Assembly (NCBI GenBank): GCA_009838645.1
Contig: VXRC01000038.1
Span: 1 to 64,000 of the forward strand
From: Gemmatimonadota bacterium
GTDB taxonomy: Bacteria > JAAXHH01
Direction: 5' to 3'
DNA length: 64,000 nucleotides
The notes beneath the pieces were generated by a model that saw nothing but the letters and a program-made list of their open reading frames with translations, had not been told where the DNA came from and searched no databases. Position numbers and translations under genes: made by a program. Below are positions 1 to 8,704 of the stretch, piece after piece (the stretch's first letter is position 1; every line of letters begins with the position of its first letter).

Positions 1-783
1 GGTGTAGATCTCGTCTCCCCAGATCATCGCCTTCTCGCAGGCCGTCTTCCAGTCTCCGGGATCGTGTCCTTCGTCCTCCAGCTTCTTGACGCGCTGCTTG
101 AAGAAGGGGTAGTCGTTGTCCTTGTTGAACGTGACGCAGGGGCTGAATACGTCGATCAGCGCAAAGCCGCGGTGCTGGACGGCCTGTTCGATGAGCCCGG
201 TCAGATGGCGGGCGTCGCCGCTGAAGGCCCGGGCTACAAAGGTCGCGCCGTTCATGATCGCCGCCGTGATGGGGTTTATCGGCGCTTCCACGCTGCCGAA
301 GGGCGTGCTCTTGGTCCGCATGTCGATACTGCTGGTAGGGGATACCTGTCCCGTGGTCAAACCATAGATCTGGTTGTCCATGACGATATAGGTCAGATCG
401 ACGTTCCGCCTCGCCGTGTGGGTGAAATGGTTCCCGCCGATCCCGTAGCCGTCGCCGTCTCCCCCCGTGACGAACACGGTGAGTTCGTGGTTAGCCATCT
501 GCGCGCCCGTGGCCACGGCCAGGGCACGTCCGTGCAGCGTATGCATGCCGTAGGAGTTGAAGAACCCCGGGAAATTCGAGGAGCAGCCGATCCCGCTGAT
601 CGTGAGGATCTCATGGGGCCGGAGTCCCAGGTTCACGCAGGCCCGCTGCAGGCTGCTCAGCACGCCGAAATCGCCGCATCCGGGACACCAGTCCGGATCC
701 ACCTTGCCCTTGAAGTCCTTCGCTTTCAATGGCGCTACCGGTTTCGCTTCCACTTCCTCGCGTGGTAAAGTTTCCACTGACAT
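1..783 (-). CDS. korB: 2-oxoacid:ferredoxin oxidoreductase, beta subunit (partial)
   Basis: The beta (thiamine diphosphate) subunit of a 2-oxoacid:ferredoxin oxidoreductase oxidatively decarboxylates a 2-oxoacid to acyl-CoA and passes electrons to ferredoxin in the cytoplasm. The visible 261 residues carry an N-terminal WCPGCGD motif (about residues 32-38), the IGCSSNFPGFF stretch and the TPP-binding GGDGDGYGIGG motif followed by a conserved MDNQIYGLTTGQ segment. The ATG at 783 is preceded by AAGGAGT, which overlaps the stop of the alpha-subunit gene, so the two genes look translationally coupled. The C-terminus runs past base 1. 2-oxoglutarate is the most likely substrate from overall resemblance, but a pyruvate or branched-chain enzyme cannot be excluded. 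Confidence 0.93.
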   Translation of the reverse strand, partial: MSVETLPREEVEAKPVAPLKAKDFKGKVDPDWCPGCGDFGVLSSLQRACVNLGLRPHEILTISGIGCSSNFPGFFNSYGMHTLHGRALAVATGAQMANHELTVFVTGGDGDGYGIGGNHFTHTARRNVDLTYIVMDNQIYGLTTGQVSPTSSIDMRTKSTPFGSVEAPINPITAAIMNGATFVARAFSGDARHLTGLIEQAVQHRGFALIDVFSPCVTFNKDNDYPFFKQRVKKLEDEGHDPGDWKTACEKAMIWGDEIYT

Positions 784-795
784 GTTGAAGACTCC

Positions 796-2646
796 TTAGA
801 CGATGACTTCTTGATAGGGCACGAAGATGTCCGTCGTTCCGGCCAGCAGCTCCCGGACGCCGTCCACGATATGATGGGGCATGAACGGCTCGCCGTCGTA
901 CTTCCGGATGTGGCCGTCGGCCGAAAGCCCGGTCTCGCTACGCAGGTACCGGTGGAACTGGCCGGAATGATTGTTCTCCACGATCACGGTCTTTTTCGCC
1001 TTGTCGAAAACTTCCTGGATGGCGTCCACGTGCAGGGGGACGATCCACTTGATCGGCAGGTGGTTTACGGCGACGCCATCGCGGTGCAGGATTTCCACCG
1101 CCTCCCTGATCACGCCGAGGGTCGATCCCCAGCCAATGAGCGTGATCACGGCATCTTCTGCGCTCGAACCCGAGAGTACCGGCGCATCGATGCGCTCCGC
1201 AACGTTCTTGAACTTGCGGGCCCGCTTTTCAACCATCTTGCGCCGCTTGTGGGGATTGGTGAACTCGTCGCTGACCAGGACGCCGTCTTCATCGTGTTCG
1301 TCGGTGGCCACCACGTGTGCGTATCCCTCCACGCCCGGCAGCGCGCGGGCAGAAATCCCAGTCTCCGTGTTCTCGTACCGCAGGTAACCGTTGCTCGGCG
1401 CGCCGATTAGCCCGTGTCCGTTGGAAAGTTGCGAACCCGTCGGGATGTCGCTCGCGCCGTTACTGGACTCGGTGATCAGCTCCCCCCGGTCTATTCCGGG
1501 TTGCATGTCGATGGCGTCCGGGTCGACGCTGAACGTGCCTTCGGAGATCAGCAGATCGGATATCACGATGCCCGGGCACTGGAATTGATCCACCAGGTTG
1601 AACAGTTCGGGTACGGTATTGAAGGCGTCCAGCGCATCGGTCGGCGCCACGATGAACCGCTCGAAATCGCCCTGGCTCGCGCCGAGAACCTGCCAGAGAT
1701 CGCCCTGCTCCGTCTTGGTCGGTACGCCCGTGGATGGACCGGCGCGCTGCACGTCGATGAAGACGACCGGGATTTCCATCATGGCCGCGCTGCCCACGGC
1801 CTCGGTCATCAGCGCGAAGCCGCCGCCCGACGTGGCGCACATGGACCGGCAACCCACGTGGGCGGCGCCGATGGCCATGTTGGCCACGCCAATCTCGTCT
1901 TCGACCTGGCGCACCATGATGCCCAGTTCCCGCGCGTTCTGCGCCATCCAGTGGAGGACGCCCGTGGACGGGCTCATGGGATAGGCGCAATAGAACTTGA
2001 CCCCGGCGGAGGCGCCGCCCATGGCCAGCGCGTCGTTGCCCGTCCATACGGCAAGCGGCTTGCCGCCGGAGGGCAGGGACTGCGCGAAGGGTTCGAAGTG
2101 CGCCGCGGCGTAGTCGTAACCCGCGCGGGCCACGCCCACGTTCTCGTCGACCACTTCCTGTCCCTTGCGCTGAAACTGCATGGTGATGATGTCTTCCAGA
2201 ATCTGGAAGTCCACGTCGAGCAGGTAGAGGATCGTCCCGAGCGCCACGGTGTTCTGCACGAGCTTGTTGCGGTTGTTGTCGGTCAGTTCGTTGATGGGCA
2301 GCGGGCAGAGGTGCACGCCGTCCTCCGAGGTGCCGGGCGTGATCGTGTCGCTGTTGTAGAGGACCCGCGTGCCGGGTCCCATGAGGCCCAGGTGCCGGTC
2401 CATCGTGTCCTGGTTCAGGCAGACCAGCAGGTCGAGCTTGTCGCCGTGGTTGTGGACCGGATGATCGCTGATCCTCATCGTGAGGAAGATATGACCGCCC
2501 CGGATGATCGACTGGTAGGCATTGTAGGCGTTGAGATGCAGTCCGCGGCGAATGAATATCCGGGCGAGCACGTTGCCCGGTGTGGCGATACCCTGGCCCG
2601 CGGCGCCGCCTATGGCAATGGCAAAGTCGAATTGGTCAGAACTCAT
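796..2646 (-). CDS. korA: 2-oxoacid:ferredoxin oxidoreductase, fused gamma-alpha subunit
   Basis: This is the partner of the downstream beta subunit. It has the KorA-type layout of an N-terminal gamma domain (about residues 1-190, starting near FAIAIGGAAGQG) joined to the alpha/pyrimidine domain, with the YPMSPSTG motif and the VEDEIGVANMAIGAAHVG and TSGGGFALM segments. The reading frame is open further upstream to 2772, but the ATG at 2646 was chosen because AGGAG sits 7-8 bases before it and because the upstream frame runs through a promoter (2740-2768). The product is 616 residues. Twelve bases separate its stop from korB. Between about residues 420 and 480 lies a low-conservation linker rich in S, N and G. 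Confidence 0.93.
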   Translation of the reverse strand: MSSDQFDFAIAIGGAAGQGIATPGNVLARIFIRRGLHLNAYNAYQSIIRGGHIFLTMRISDHPVHNHGDKLDLLVCLNQDTMDRHLGLMGPGTRVLYNSDTITPGTSEDGVHLCPLPINELTDNNRNKLVQNTVALGTILYLLDVDFQILEDIITMQFQRKGQEVVDENVGVARAGYDYAAAHFEPFAQSLPSGGKPLAVWTGNDALAMGGASAGVKFYCAYPMSPSTGVLHWMAQNARELGIMVRQVEDEIGVANMAIGAAHVGCRSMCATSGGGFALMTEAVGSAAMMEIPVVFIDVQRAGPSTGVPTKTEQGDLWQVLGASQGDFERFIVAPTDALDAFNTVPELFNLVDQFQCPGIVISDLLISEGTFSVDPDAIDMQPGIDRGELITESSNGASDIPTGSQLSNGHGLIGAPSNGYLRYENTETGISARALPGVEGYAHVVATDEHDEDGVLVSDEFTNPHKRRKMVEKRARKFKNVAERIDAPVLSGSSAEDAVITLIGWGSTLGVIREAVEILHRDGVAVNHLPIKWIVPLHVDAIQEVFDKAKKTVIVENNHSGQFHRYLRSETGLSADGHIRKYDGEPFMPHHIVDGVRELLAGTTDIFVPYQEVIV

Positions 2647-2739
2647 CGGATTCTCCTGTCTGTACATCACGGACAAGCTGATCTGCCGACGTGCGTACGC
2701 GTTTCTGTCAAGGTAGTACACAGCATAGTGGGAACCAAC

Positions 2740-2768
2740 AAAATACACAGTCCCCGGTGGGGTGTCAA
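2740..2768 (-). promoter_or_regulatory. Sigma-70-type promoter for korAB
   Basis: Reading the minus strand, TTGACA (2768-2763) and TATTTT (2745-2740) are separated by exactly 17 bases. The start of transcription would be near 2733, giving a leader of about 87 bases before the korA ATG. This is a sequence match only. Confidence 0.6.
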
Positions 2769-2980
2769 CCATTCTATTCTTTTGTGGACGGAGACCGCCC
2801 GTTCGGTTTTCGCGGGAGACTAGGGTACGGCTTTCCGGCCTGGAATTTGAGCTTGACGCCGCGCCGGCGAAGATATATATATTCAGTGAGGGACCGGGAG
2901 ACGACTCGCGGTTGACATCGTGCTTCGAGTCAGCATTTGTTGGCCGGTTTCCCGTTCTCCGCCTTTTTATTTTATATACG

Positions 2981-3012
2981 AGCCCCCGGTTTCGGCCGGG
3001 GGCTTGTGTTTT
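2981..3012 (+). terminator. Rho-independent terminator-like hairpin without an upstream gene
   Basis: AGCCCCCGG (2981-2989) pairs perfectly with CCGGGGGCT (2996-3004) across a six-base loop and is followed by TGTGTTTT, so it has the polarity of a plus-strand terminator. No plus-strand gene lies upstream within the window; the gene to the left is on the minus strand and starts at 2646. It could end a small RNA or transcription from elsewhere, or act as an insulator. Confidence 0.55.
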
Positions 3013-3097
3013 GATCCCTTCATATCGGCAACGGAACCCGAAAAACCGGTGCCCGGGGGAAGACCGGTTGACGCTGTCGTAATTACTGGATAATTAT

Positions 3098-3129
3098 AGT
3101 AAGACAGATATTAAGTAAGACAGATATCA
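3098..3129. repeat. 16-bp tandem duplication
   Basis: Two adjacent copies of AGTAAGACAGATAT(T/C)A, differing at one base, lie about 75 bases before the start of the next gene. This may be a simple duplication or a paired binding site. Confidence 0.6.
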
Positions 3130-3202
3130 AATTGACCGGTAGACGCCGACAGCAAAGGTAGACGCTGACGGCGCATCGGAATGGCGTCTTGTGGGAGGAA
3201 GA

Positions 3203-3655
3203 ATGGCCGGTACAATAGAGGAATGGGTAAACCGCGCCGAAACGAAAATCGCTGGCGGCGGGGGAGTATCACTCGAGGATCTCGAAGCGCTGAAGGCGAT
3301 GACGGGTGAACCCCGGCAGCACCTGCTGTAAATCTGGGCGAACGCGGACCAGATCACGGCCGACGTGATCTCCTGGAACTATTTCGGACCCTTTGACGCC
3401 GAGTACCAGTTCGATCCCCGCCACGAATGTCCCTACTGTAACATCAAGGAGGCCCTGGCGGACGGCTGGCGTATCATCTCCTTCCCGAAAGTCGAGTATC
3501 CCCTGGAAAACACCCATAACCAACTGGGCCACGAGTTTATCCTGGAGCGTTTCTTCCCACCGGGCGGCGGCCTGCCCCATACGCCCCACGGCGCAAGGAA
3601 ACAGGAAACGGCGCCTAAGCACCACCCGCGGGAAGGAGCCGAAGATGGCCGATGA
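3203..3655 (+). pseudogene. Small conserved-looking protein interrupted by an in-frame TAA
   Basis: A strong GGGAGGAAGA ribosome site precedes the ATG at 3203. Translation gives 42 residues (MAGTIEEWVNRAETKI...) and then meets TAA at 3329-3331. The same frame continues open through IWANADQITADVISWNYF and a HECPYCN motif to the stop at 3653-3655, giving about 150 codons in all. The part after the stop has ordinary coding character but no good start or ribosome site of its own. A single substitution, a sequencing error or readthrough would each explain it. I do not recognise the family. Its 3' end overlaps the next gene by 11 bases, which suggests that it is or was the first gene of that operon. 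Confidence 0.6.
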
Positions 3656-4451
3656 CTTCAGGGCGCTGAAGAAGCAGTTCGTGGACACGGATTACGTCCT
3701 GCTCGAAGACTGGTTCGAAGCGGAACTGGTGGCGCGGATCAGCGGGGACAGCCTGGCCTACAAGGGCATCTCGGTGTTCGAGCGGGAGAGTGTCGGCGAC
3801 CTTCTCGCCCATCCACGAGTCGTGGATTTCGTGGCCTACCTGCTCGAATCGCCCGATATCGCCATCAGTCCCTTCCGGTTCTGGAACCACCTGACACCGG
3901 GCGGAACGAGCGACGGCGGGGGTTGGCACGTGGACGACACGTGGATGGCGGACCGCCCGCTGACGGAGCTCCTCTGCATGTACTATCCGCAGGACGTCGC
4001 CGAGAACATGGGACCGACCATGCTGCTGCCCGGCAGTCACCGGAGGTTGTATACACCGAGCCAGACCGGCAAGCTCGGGTGGATCCGGGGCCAGGAGAAG
4101 CTCACGGTAAAGGCGGGATCGCTGGCCATAACCTATCCATCCATCCTCCATGCCAGGGCCGCCCATTTCTCCAAACGGCCGAGGTCCATGATCAAGTACG
4201 GCTATGAAATCGCGGATGACCGGTACGGCTACTACGTCACGCGGGAAACCTACGACAACCTGATCAGGTCGGAGGCGGGTCGCGGATTGATACGGTACGC
4301 CGAGGTCAGGAACAAACGGGACGCGGTGTGGAACAGCTACTGGGACTTCCACCAGAGCTACACGTTTCAGGACTTCAAGCACCAGATCGGCATCGTGGGC
4401 CGCGCCTTGCGAAAACACCTTGAACACGAACAGCGGGGAGGTCCGGTTTGA
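3645..4451 (+). CDS. Phytanoyl-CoA dioxygenase family protein
   Basis: A probable Fe(II)/2-oxoglutarate-dependent oxygenase of the PhyH family, 268 residues, presumably cytoplasmic; its substrate is unknown. The facial-triad signature appears as WHVDDTW (H95, D97), with a distal HARAAHFSKRPR segment (H169 or H174, and R180 for 2-oxoglutarate). GTSDGGGWH and LLPGSHR are typical of the family. The ATG at 3645 follows GGGAAGGAG; the open frame extends further upstream, but that stretch is out of frame with the preceding gene and lacks a ribosome site. It overlaps the following gene by four bases (TTGA), so the two oxygenases are probably co-translated. Confidence 0.88.
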   Translation: MADDFRALKKQFVDTDYVLLEDWFEAELVARISGDSLAYKGISVFERESVGDLLAHPRVVDFVAYLLESPDIAISPFRFWNHLTPGGTSDGGGWHVDDTWMADRPLTELLCMYYPQDVAENMGPTMLLPGSHRRLYTPSQTGKLGWIRGQEKLTVKAGSLAITYPSILHARAAHFSKRPRSMIKYGYEIADDRYGYYVTRETYDNLIRSEAGRGLIRYAEVRNKRDAVWNSYWDFHQSYTFQDFKHQIGIVGRALRKHLEHEQRGGPV

Positions 4452-5221
4452 ACGGCGCCGATATCGTAAGCCGGTACGAGGAAGATGGCTATGTCGTCCT
4501 GCCCGGGGTCATCGACGGCGATCTGACCGCCGAAGCCCAGGGCCATGTCGAGTGGATGGGAGAGAAGTACCCCGACGTCCGGCCGGAGCAGTACCATCAC
4601 CACCTCATCGTGGACGATCCGTTCTGGATCCGCCTCTGTACCGACCCCCGGCTCATCGACGTCATCGAACCCTTTCTGGGGCCCGACATCGCGCTCTTCG
4701 CAGCCCATTACATCAGCAAGCCCCCCGGGGACGGGCAGCCGGTGCTTTGGCACCAGGACGGGAATTACTGGCCGCTGGAGCCCATGGAAGTCATTACCAT
4801 CTGGCTGGCCGTGGACGACTCGACCCCGGAGAACGGGTGCATGCGGGTCATACCCGGCAGCCACAGGGGCCAGCATCTGTACCGGCACCGTAGAACCGAA
4901 GGGGATAACGTTTTGAGTTCGGAACTGGATGTGAAGGTGGATGAATCCGAGGCGGTCGATGTCGTCGTGCCGGCGGGCGGCGTGTCCCTGCACGATCCCT
5001 ACCTGATACACGGTTCGAAGGCCAATCTTTCAGACCGTCGCCGGTGCGGGCTGACCCTCCGTTATATACCCACGACCACACGCATCAAGCGCGAGAACTT
5101 CCCCGCATACCTGTGCCGGGGCGAGGCCGTGGACGGAATCAATAACTACCCTCCGCTCCCCCGGTTCAGACCCGGCGATCACTACCCGTTCAAGGGGAGC
5201 GACCGGCCGCCCTGGAACTGA
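4448..5221 (+). CDS. Phytanoyl-CoA dioxygenase family protein
   Basis: A second PhyH-type Fe(II)/2-oxoglutarate oxygenase of 257 residues. LWHQDGNYWPL carries the metal ligands (H102, D104), and a distal HGSKANLSDRRR segment supplies the third histidine and the 2-oxoglutarate-binding arginine. IPGSHRG is also typical. The start is TTG at 4448, inside the TTGA overlap with the previous gene's stop, with GGGGAGG just upstream. PhyH genes are commonly expanded in uncultured FCB-type bacteria; the substrate cannot be read from the sequence. Confidence 0.88.
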   Translation: MNGADIVSRYEEDGYVVLPGVIDGDLTAEAQGHVEWMGEKYPDVRPEQYHHHLIVDDPFWIRLCTDPRLIDVIEPFLGPDIALFAAHYISKPPGDGQPVLWHQDGNYWPLEPMEVITIWLAVDDSTPENGCMRVIPGSHRGQHLYRHRRTEGDNVLSSELDVKVDESEAVDVVVPAGGVSLHDPYLIHGSKANLSDRRRCGLTLRYIPTTTRIKRENFPAYLCRGEAVDGINNYPPLPRFRPGDHYPFKGSDRPPWN

Positions 5222-5265
5222 CGGCCGCGCTGGCACTGACGTCGTGCTGTCACTTTCAGCCGCGC

Positions 5266-6624
5266 TCAGATAACTCCCATGTCCCGCAGTTCCCGCCTGA
5301 CTGCGTACATGGCGCTTTCGGTCGCAAGGACCCACAGGCGGTCGCCCGGGGTGAGCCGCCGCATGATGTCGTGAAACACGTCGCTAACGTCCGCGGCTGA
5401 AGCCATGTCTTCCGCGTCCATCTGCTCGTCCATCAGGGCCAGGTGCGCGCCGCCCGCGCCGGCCACGTGCACGGACCTCGAATGGTTTACCATGCCTACC
5501 AGGTCTTCATCCACGATCCACGGCCCGTCGCGTCCTCCCTGTACGGCCTCGTCCAGAAGGAACAGGAAATGGCCCCGCTGCCGGTCCAGCCGGCAGGTCC
5601 TGAGTGCTTCGAGGAGCGAGGTCCTGTTCTTGATTGTCATCAGGCGGGCTTCCCGGTCATGAATCACCACCCGTTCGTCCCGTCCTCCGGTGGACCTCAC
5701 GGATTCCAGGCCCTTTCGTATCGTCACGGGACTCAGGCCGAGGGATAACGCGGCCGCCGCGGCCGCCGCGGCGTTGTACACGTTGTGCAACCCGGAGAGA
5801 CGGAGGCGCACGTCCAGCGGACCCCGCGGCGTGATGATCCGAAAGTTCGATTCATCCGGTTCCAGATCCACATCGATCGCGTAGACGGTGGGCAGCGGCC
5901 TTTCCCAACCGCAGCCTTTGCAGACGTAGTCGCCCAGGTGGGCCAGGCTGGTGATGCGATAGGTCAGTGGAACGCCGCACCGGGGGCAGGGCACCTCCGG
6001 GGTGGCCGCATCCGCCAGGTGCAGGCGTTCATCCTCTACGCCGTAATAGGTCAACCTGGGCGGCACGCCGCGCGTGAGTCCGCCGCAGAGGACCGGATCG
6101 TCTGCATTGACGAGGATGTGCTGTCCGGCGGACATGGTGCCGAACCAGTCGCACCACTTCCCGATCAGGGCAGCGCGGTCGACCCCCTGCACCGCTTCGT
6201 CGTCGTACAGGTTGTTCAGTACGAGCGTACCGGGATTGCATATCTTGATCGCCCGGTCGAGCATGCCGGTCTCGAATCCGAACACGCCGTAGTCCGCTTG
6301 GATCCTTCCGCGGCGGTCGGTCGCCCGTACCAGGGTGGAGACCACTTCGTCGAGGGATGGGGCGATGTCTTCGGGGTAGAGCGTCCGGGCATCGGCCTGC
6401 TGCAGAATCGCGGCCAGGATCCGGCAGGTCGTATGCTTGCCGTTCGTTCCGGTAACCCCGGCCACGCCCTGACTGAACTGGCGCACCAGGGACCGGACCA
6501 GGCCCGGCCAGAGGGCGGCGGTAAGGGTGCCGGGCGAGACGCGTCCACGGGAGAAATCAAACAACTCGGCCGCCCTCGCGGCGGACTTGTCAATGGAAAG
6601 GGCGGCCGATTTGAGCATACGCAT
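5266..6624 (-). CDS. MurT-like Mur ligase with zinc ribbon and DUF1727-type C-terminus
   Basis: This 452-residue protein has the MurT layout: a Mur-ligase ATPase core, an inserted four-cysteine zinc ribbon (CPRCG at 213-217 and CKGCG at 235-239) and a C-terminal DUF1727-like region. MurT works with the glutaminase GatD to amidate D-glutamate of lipid II. Two points are odd. The nucleotide loop reads GTNGKHTT (59-66), with histidine where the family has threonine or serine after the lysine. No gatD lies beside it. The usual KNPAG motif of DUF1727 is also altered (KNRTS). It may be a divergent Mur-type ligase with another substrate. No clear ribosome site precedes the ATG at 6624, so the start could instead be the ATG two codons inside. 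Confidence 0.75.
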   Translation of the reverse strand: MRMLKSAALSIDKSAARAAELFDFSRGRVSPGTLTAALWPGLVRSLVRQFSQGVAGVTGTNGKHTTCRILAAILQQADARTLYPEDIAPSLDEVVSTLVRATDRRGRIQADYGVFGFETGMLDRAIKICNPGTLVLNNLYDDEAVQGVDRAALIGKWCDWFGTMSAGQHILVNADDPVLCGGLTRGVPPRLTYYGVEDERLHLADAATPEVPCPRCGVPLTYRITSLAHLGDYVCKGCGWERPLPTVYAIDVDLEPDESNFRIITPRGPLDVRLRLSGLHNVYNAAAAAAAALSLGLSPVTIRKGLESVRSTGGRDERVVIHDREARLMTIKNRTSLLEALRTCRLDRQRGHFLFLLDEAVQGGRDGPWIVDEDLVGMVNHSRSVHVAGAGGAHLALMDEQMDAEDMASAADVSDVFHDIMRRLTPGDRLWVLATESAMYAVRRELRDMGVI

Positions 6625-6659
6625 AGGAGGTTGATCGAAACCGGGGAATCAACCCTTGG

Positions 6660-7067
6660 TCATATCTTCACGCCCCGCCACTCGTCCCGGTCACCGGAAA
6701 TGTCGACGATGTTGCCGTCGGGATCGATGGCCTTGAAAGCGATCTCCGGCGGGGTATCGGAGGAGATGGCGTCCCGGCCCTTCACGGTCTTCGGCGCTTT
6801 GGCACCCCAGTTCCGGACCCTGTGCCAGGCGGCGTGAAGGTCGTCCACCAGCACGCCGAAATGGATATACTCCTCGCCTTCCTCTAGCGAGGGCCGCGAC
6901 GGATCGTCATGGGGCAGCAGCGTGATGTTGGCGGTGCCGTCGCTGAGATCGACGGCCTCGCCGTTGCCCCGCCGGCCGATAAAGGTAAAGCCGATCACAT
7001 CCTCGTAGAAACGCTGCGAGACCGACACGTCCCGGCACCGCAATGCGAGGTGACGCAGATAGGCCAT
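6660..7067 (-). CDS. VOC (glyoxalase/bleomycin-resistance fold) family protein
   Basis: A single vicinal-oxygen-chelate domain of 135 residues. It has the typical N-terminal LRHLALRCRDVSVSQRFYED pattern, a central YIHFGVLVDDLHAAW repeat start and a closing DPDGNIVDISG. It is probably a metal-dependent isomerase, lyase or dioxygenase of unknown substrate. GGAGGGAGG lies just before the ATG at 7067. The gene is 31 bases downstream of the class V aminotransferase and 35 bases upstream of the MurT-like gene, so the three probably share a transcript. Confidence 0.85.
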   Translation of the reverse strand: MAYLRHLALRCRDVSVSQRFYEDVIGFTFIGRRGNGEAVDLSDGTANITLLPHDDPSRPSLEEGEEYIHFGVLVDDLHAAWHRVRNWGAKAPKTVKGRDAISSDTPPEIAFKAIDPDGNIVDISGDRDEWRGVKI

Positions 7068-7098
7068 TACGCCTCCCTCCGGAGCTGATCGTCCAGAA

Positions 7099-8523
7099 TT
7101 ACAGGCGCTTCTCTTTCGCGATTTCCTCGATGGCGCCGATAAATTGGTCGGTCTGCGCGTCGGTCACCATGATATGCATCGACGTCCGGTTGGCGTCCCA
7201 GTTGATCTCGTCGTGCGTGACGTTCCGGATATAGATACGGTGGCGATCCCACAGCATGTCGTTGACATCGCGCGTACCCACGCCGGTGACCTTGAACGAA
7301 ACGAGCGCCGCGCTCATGCGGGGATCGGGCGAACTGTATACTTCCACGCCGTCCATGTTGCGCAGGGCATTGGCCACGCGCGTGGCCTGGTAGCGGTTCC
7401 GGCTCTCGACGGCGGCCGGTCCGATCATGTTGTGGAAGTCCAGCGCCGCGTCGATGGCGACCCGTGCCGGGGCGTTGGAAGAACCCCGCAGTTCGAACTT
7501 GGAGGCGCCTGCCAGGTACTCTTCGTAAAACACCTTGGCGAAGCCCGTGGGTTCCTGTCCGTACATGGTCAGTCCGTTCACCGGACCGGCGTACAGGGTC
7601 GGCCACACCTGGTCCAGGATATCCTCTTTCACGTAGAAGAAGCCCGTGTACATGGACGCCATCATCCACTTGTGGCACGGCCCCGCGTACATGTCGCAAC
7701 CCAGGTCGTGCATGTTCAGGTCGAGCATGCCCGGAGGCTGCGCCCCGTCGACCAGCGTGATGATGCCCTTCGATCGGGCCATCTCGCAGATTTCCTTCAC
7801 AGGGAGGACGAGCCCATCGCCATAGTTGATATGGCAGAAGCTGAGCATCTTCGTGCGCGGCGTGATGGCGGCTTCGAAGGCCTTGAGCAGCGCGTCGGGA
7901 CTGTCGGGCGGGTGGTACTCGGGGGCGGAGAGGTCGATCATGACGGTCTTCGTCCCCTGGCGGACGGCCCGGAGGTTGATGGGCTGCACGCCGCTGGAGT
8001 GATCGTGATTGGTCGTCACGATCTCGTCGCCCGGCTCCATATCGATGCCGAAGGTGCCGAAGACCATGCCTTCGGTCGTGTTGTTGGTGAAGGCGACCTC
8101 GTTCGACTTGCAGCCGAGGTACTTCGCCATCTTCTCCCGCATCTGTGCCCGGAAGTCGCTGTTGTAGACGTAACTGGTGTAACTCTTGTAATCCGTGTTC
8201 GCGCCTTCGAGCGCGGCGATCTGCGCCCGGTGCACCGGACCCGGGGACGGTCCGCGCGTTCCGGTGTTCATGTAGGAAACGCCGTCGCGGATGATGTACT
8301 GGTCGGCCACCCAGTTCCAGTACGCCACGTCGTCGGGTTCCGGAAGGTGGTCTTCGGGCATTGGCGGCTTCGCCGCGGCCTTTCCGGTCATGGACAGGAG
8401 AGCCGTTCCGGCGGCGAGACCGCCCGCGATCCGGCCCATAAACCCTCTGCGGGACAACGCTTTCAGCTTTTCGGGATCTTCAAATTTCGGATCGAAGTTA
8501 AATCCGGACTCTTCCGTAATCAT
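7099..8523 (-). CDS. Tat-exported class V aminotransferase (isopenicillin N epimerase-like)
   Basis: A PLP-dependent fold-type I enzyme of 474 residues. The N-terminus has a twin-arginine motif SRRGFMG (R25, R26) followed by a hydrophobic stretch (GGLAAGTALLSM), so export by the Tat pathway is likely. The body has MNTGTRGPSP near the N-terminus, a VDGAQ motif for the PLP pyridine-binding aspartate, and CHKW, whose lysine should form the Schiff base. The ATG at 8523 was chosen for the AGGAG eight bases upstream and the intact signal peptide; the frame is open further upstream to 8691. A good promoter lies at 8675-8704. The reaction is unknown; relatives include isopenicillin N epimerases and cysteine desulfurase-like proteins. 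Confidence 0.88.
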   Translation of the reverse strand: MITEESGFNFDPKFEDPEKLKALSRRGFMGRIAGGLAAGTALLSMTGKAAAKPPMPEDHLPEPDDVAYWNWVADQYIIRDGVSYMNTGTRGPSPGPVHRAQIAALEGANTDYKSYTSYVYNSDFRAQMREKMAKYLGCKSNEVAFTNNTTEGMVFGTFGIDMEPGDEIVTTNHDHSSGVQPINLRAVRQGTKTVMIDLSAPEYHPPDSPDALLKAFEAAITPRTKMLSFCHINYGDGLVLPVKEICEMARSKGIITLVDGAQPPGMLDLNMHDLGCDMYAGPCHKWMMASMYTGFFYVKEDILDQVWPTLYAGPVNGLTMYGQEPTGFAKVFYEEYLAGASKFELRGSSNAPARVAIDAALDFHNMIGPAAVESRNRYQATRVANALRNMDGVEVYSSPDPRMSAALVSFKVTGVGTRDVNDMLWDRHRIYIRNVTHDEINWDANRTSMHIMVTDAQTDQFIGAIEEIAKEKRL

Positions 8524-8674
8524 GGTGTATCTCCTAAGGGAAACCTCCGTACTTCCGCCGCATTCCGGTGGATGAACCGCCACACTCCGGTAGATCAGTC
8601 GGAGCAGGGCACCGTGACGGACCGTACCAAGGTCTATGCAGAAACAGCGAATTGTGTCGATGATCTGTAAAGAG

Positions 8675-8704
8675 AGTATACAGGGCTTCAAAGGGGGTAT
8701 TCAA
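8675..8704 (-). promoter_or_regulatory. Sigma-70-type promoter for the 8523-5266 operon
   Basis: On the minus strand TTGAAT (8704-8699) and TATACT (8680-8675) are separated by 18 bases. The transcript would have a leader of roughly 145 bases before the ATG at 8523. It lies in the 357-base spacer 8524-8880, in which I see nothing else. Confidence 0.45.

Larger units (their letters stand above)
2769..3202. other. Non-coding spacer between korAB and the 3203 gene
   Basis: No convincing coding region was seen in this 434-base spacer between divergent genes. It holds a terminator-like hairpin (2981-3012), a 16-base tandem duplication (3098-3129), an isolated TTGACA at 2912 without a good -10, and TTGACG (3068) 17 bases before TAATTA (3091), which is a weak candidate promoter for the downstream gene. 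Confidence 0.5.

Noticed and set aside
2647-2772. N-terminal extension of korA to 2772
   Set aside because: The extension has no ribosome site and reads through the promoter at 2740-2768; the ATG at 2646 has AGGAG.
2912-2940. TTGACA followed at 17 bases by ATTTGT as a promoter
   Set aside because: The -10 matches the consensus too poorly to report as a promoter.
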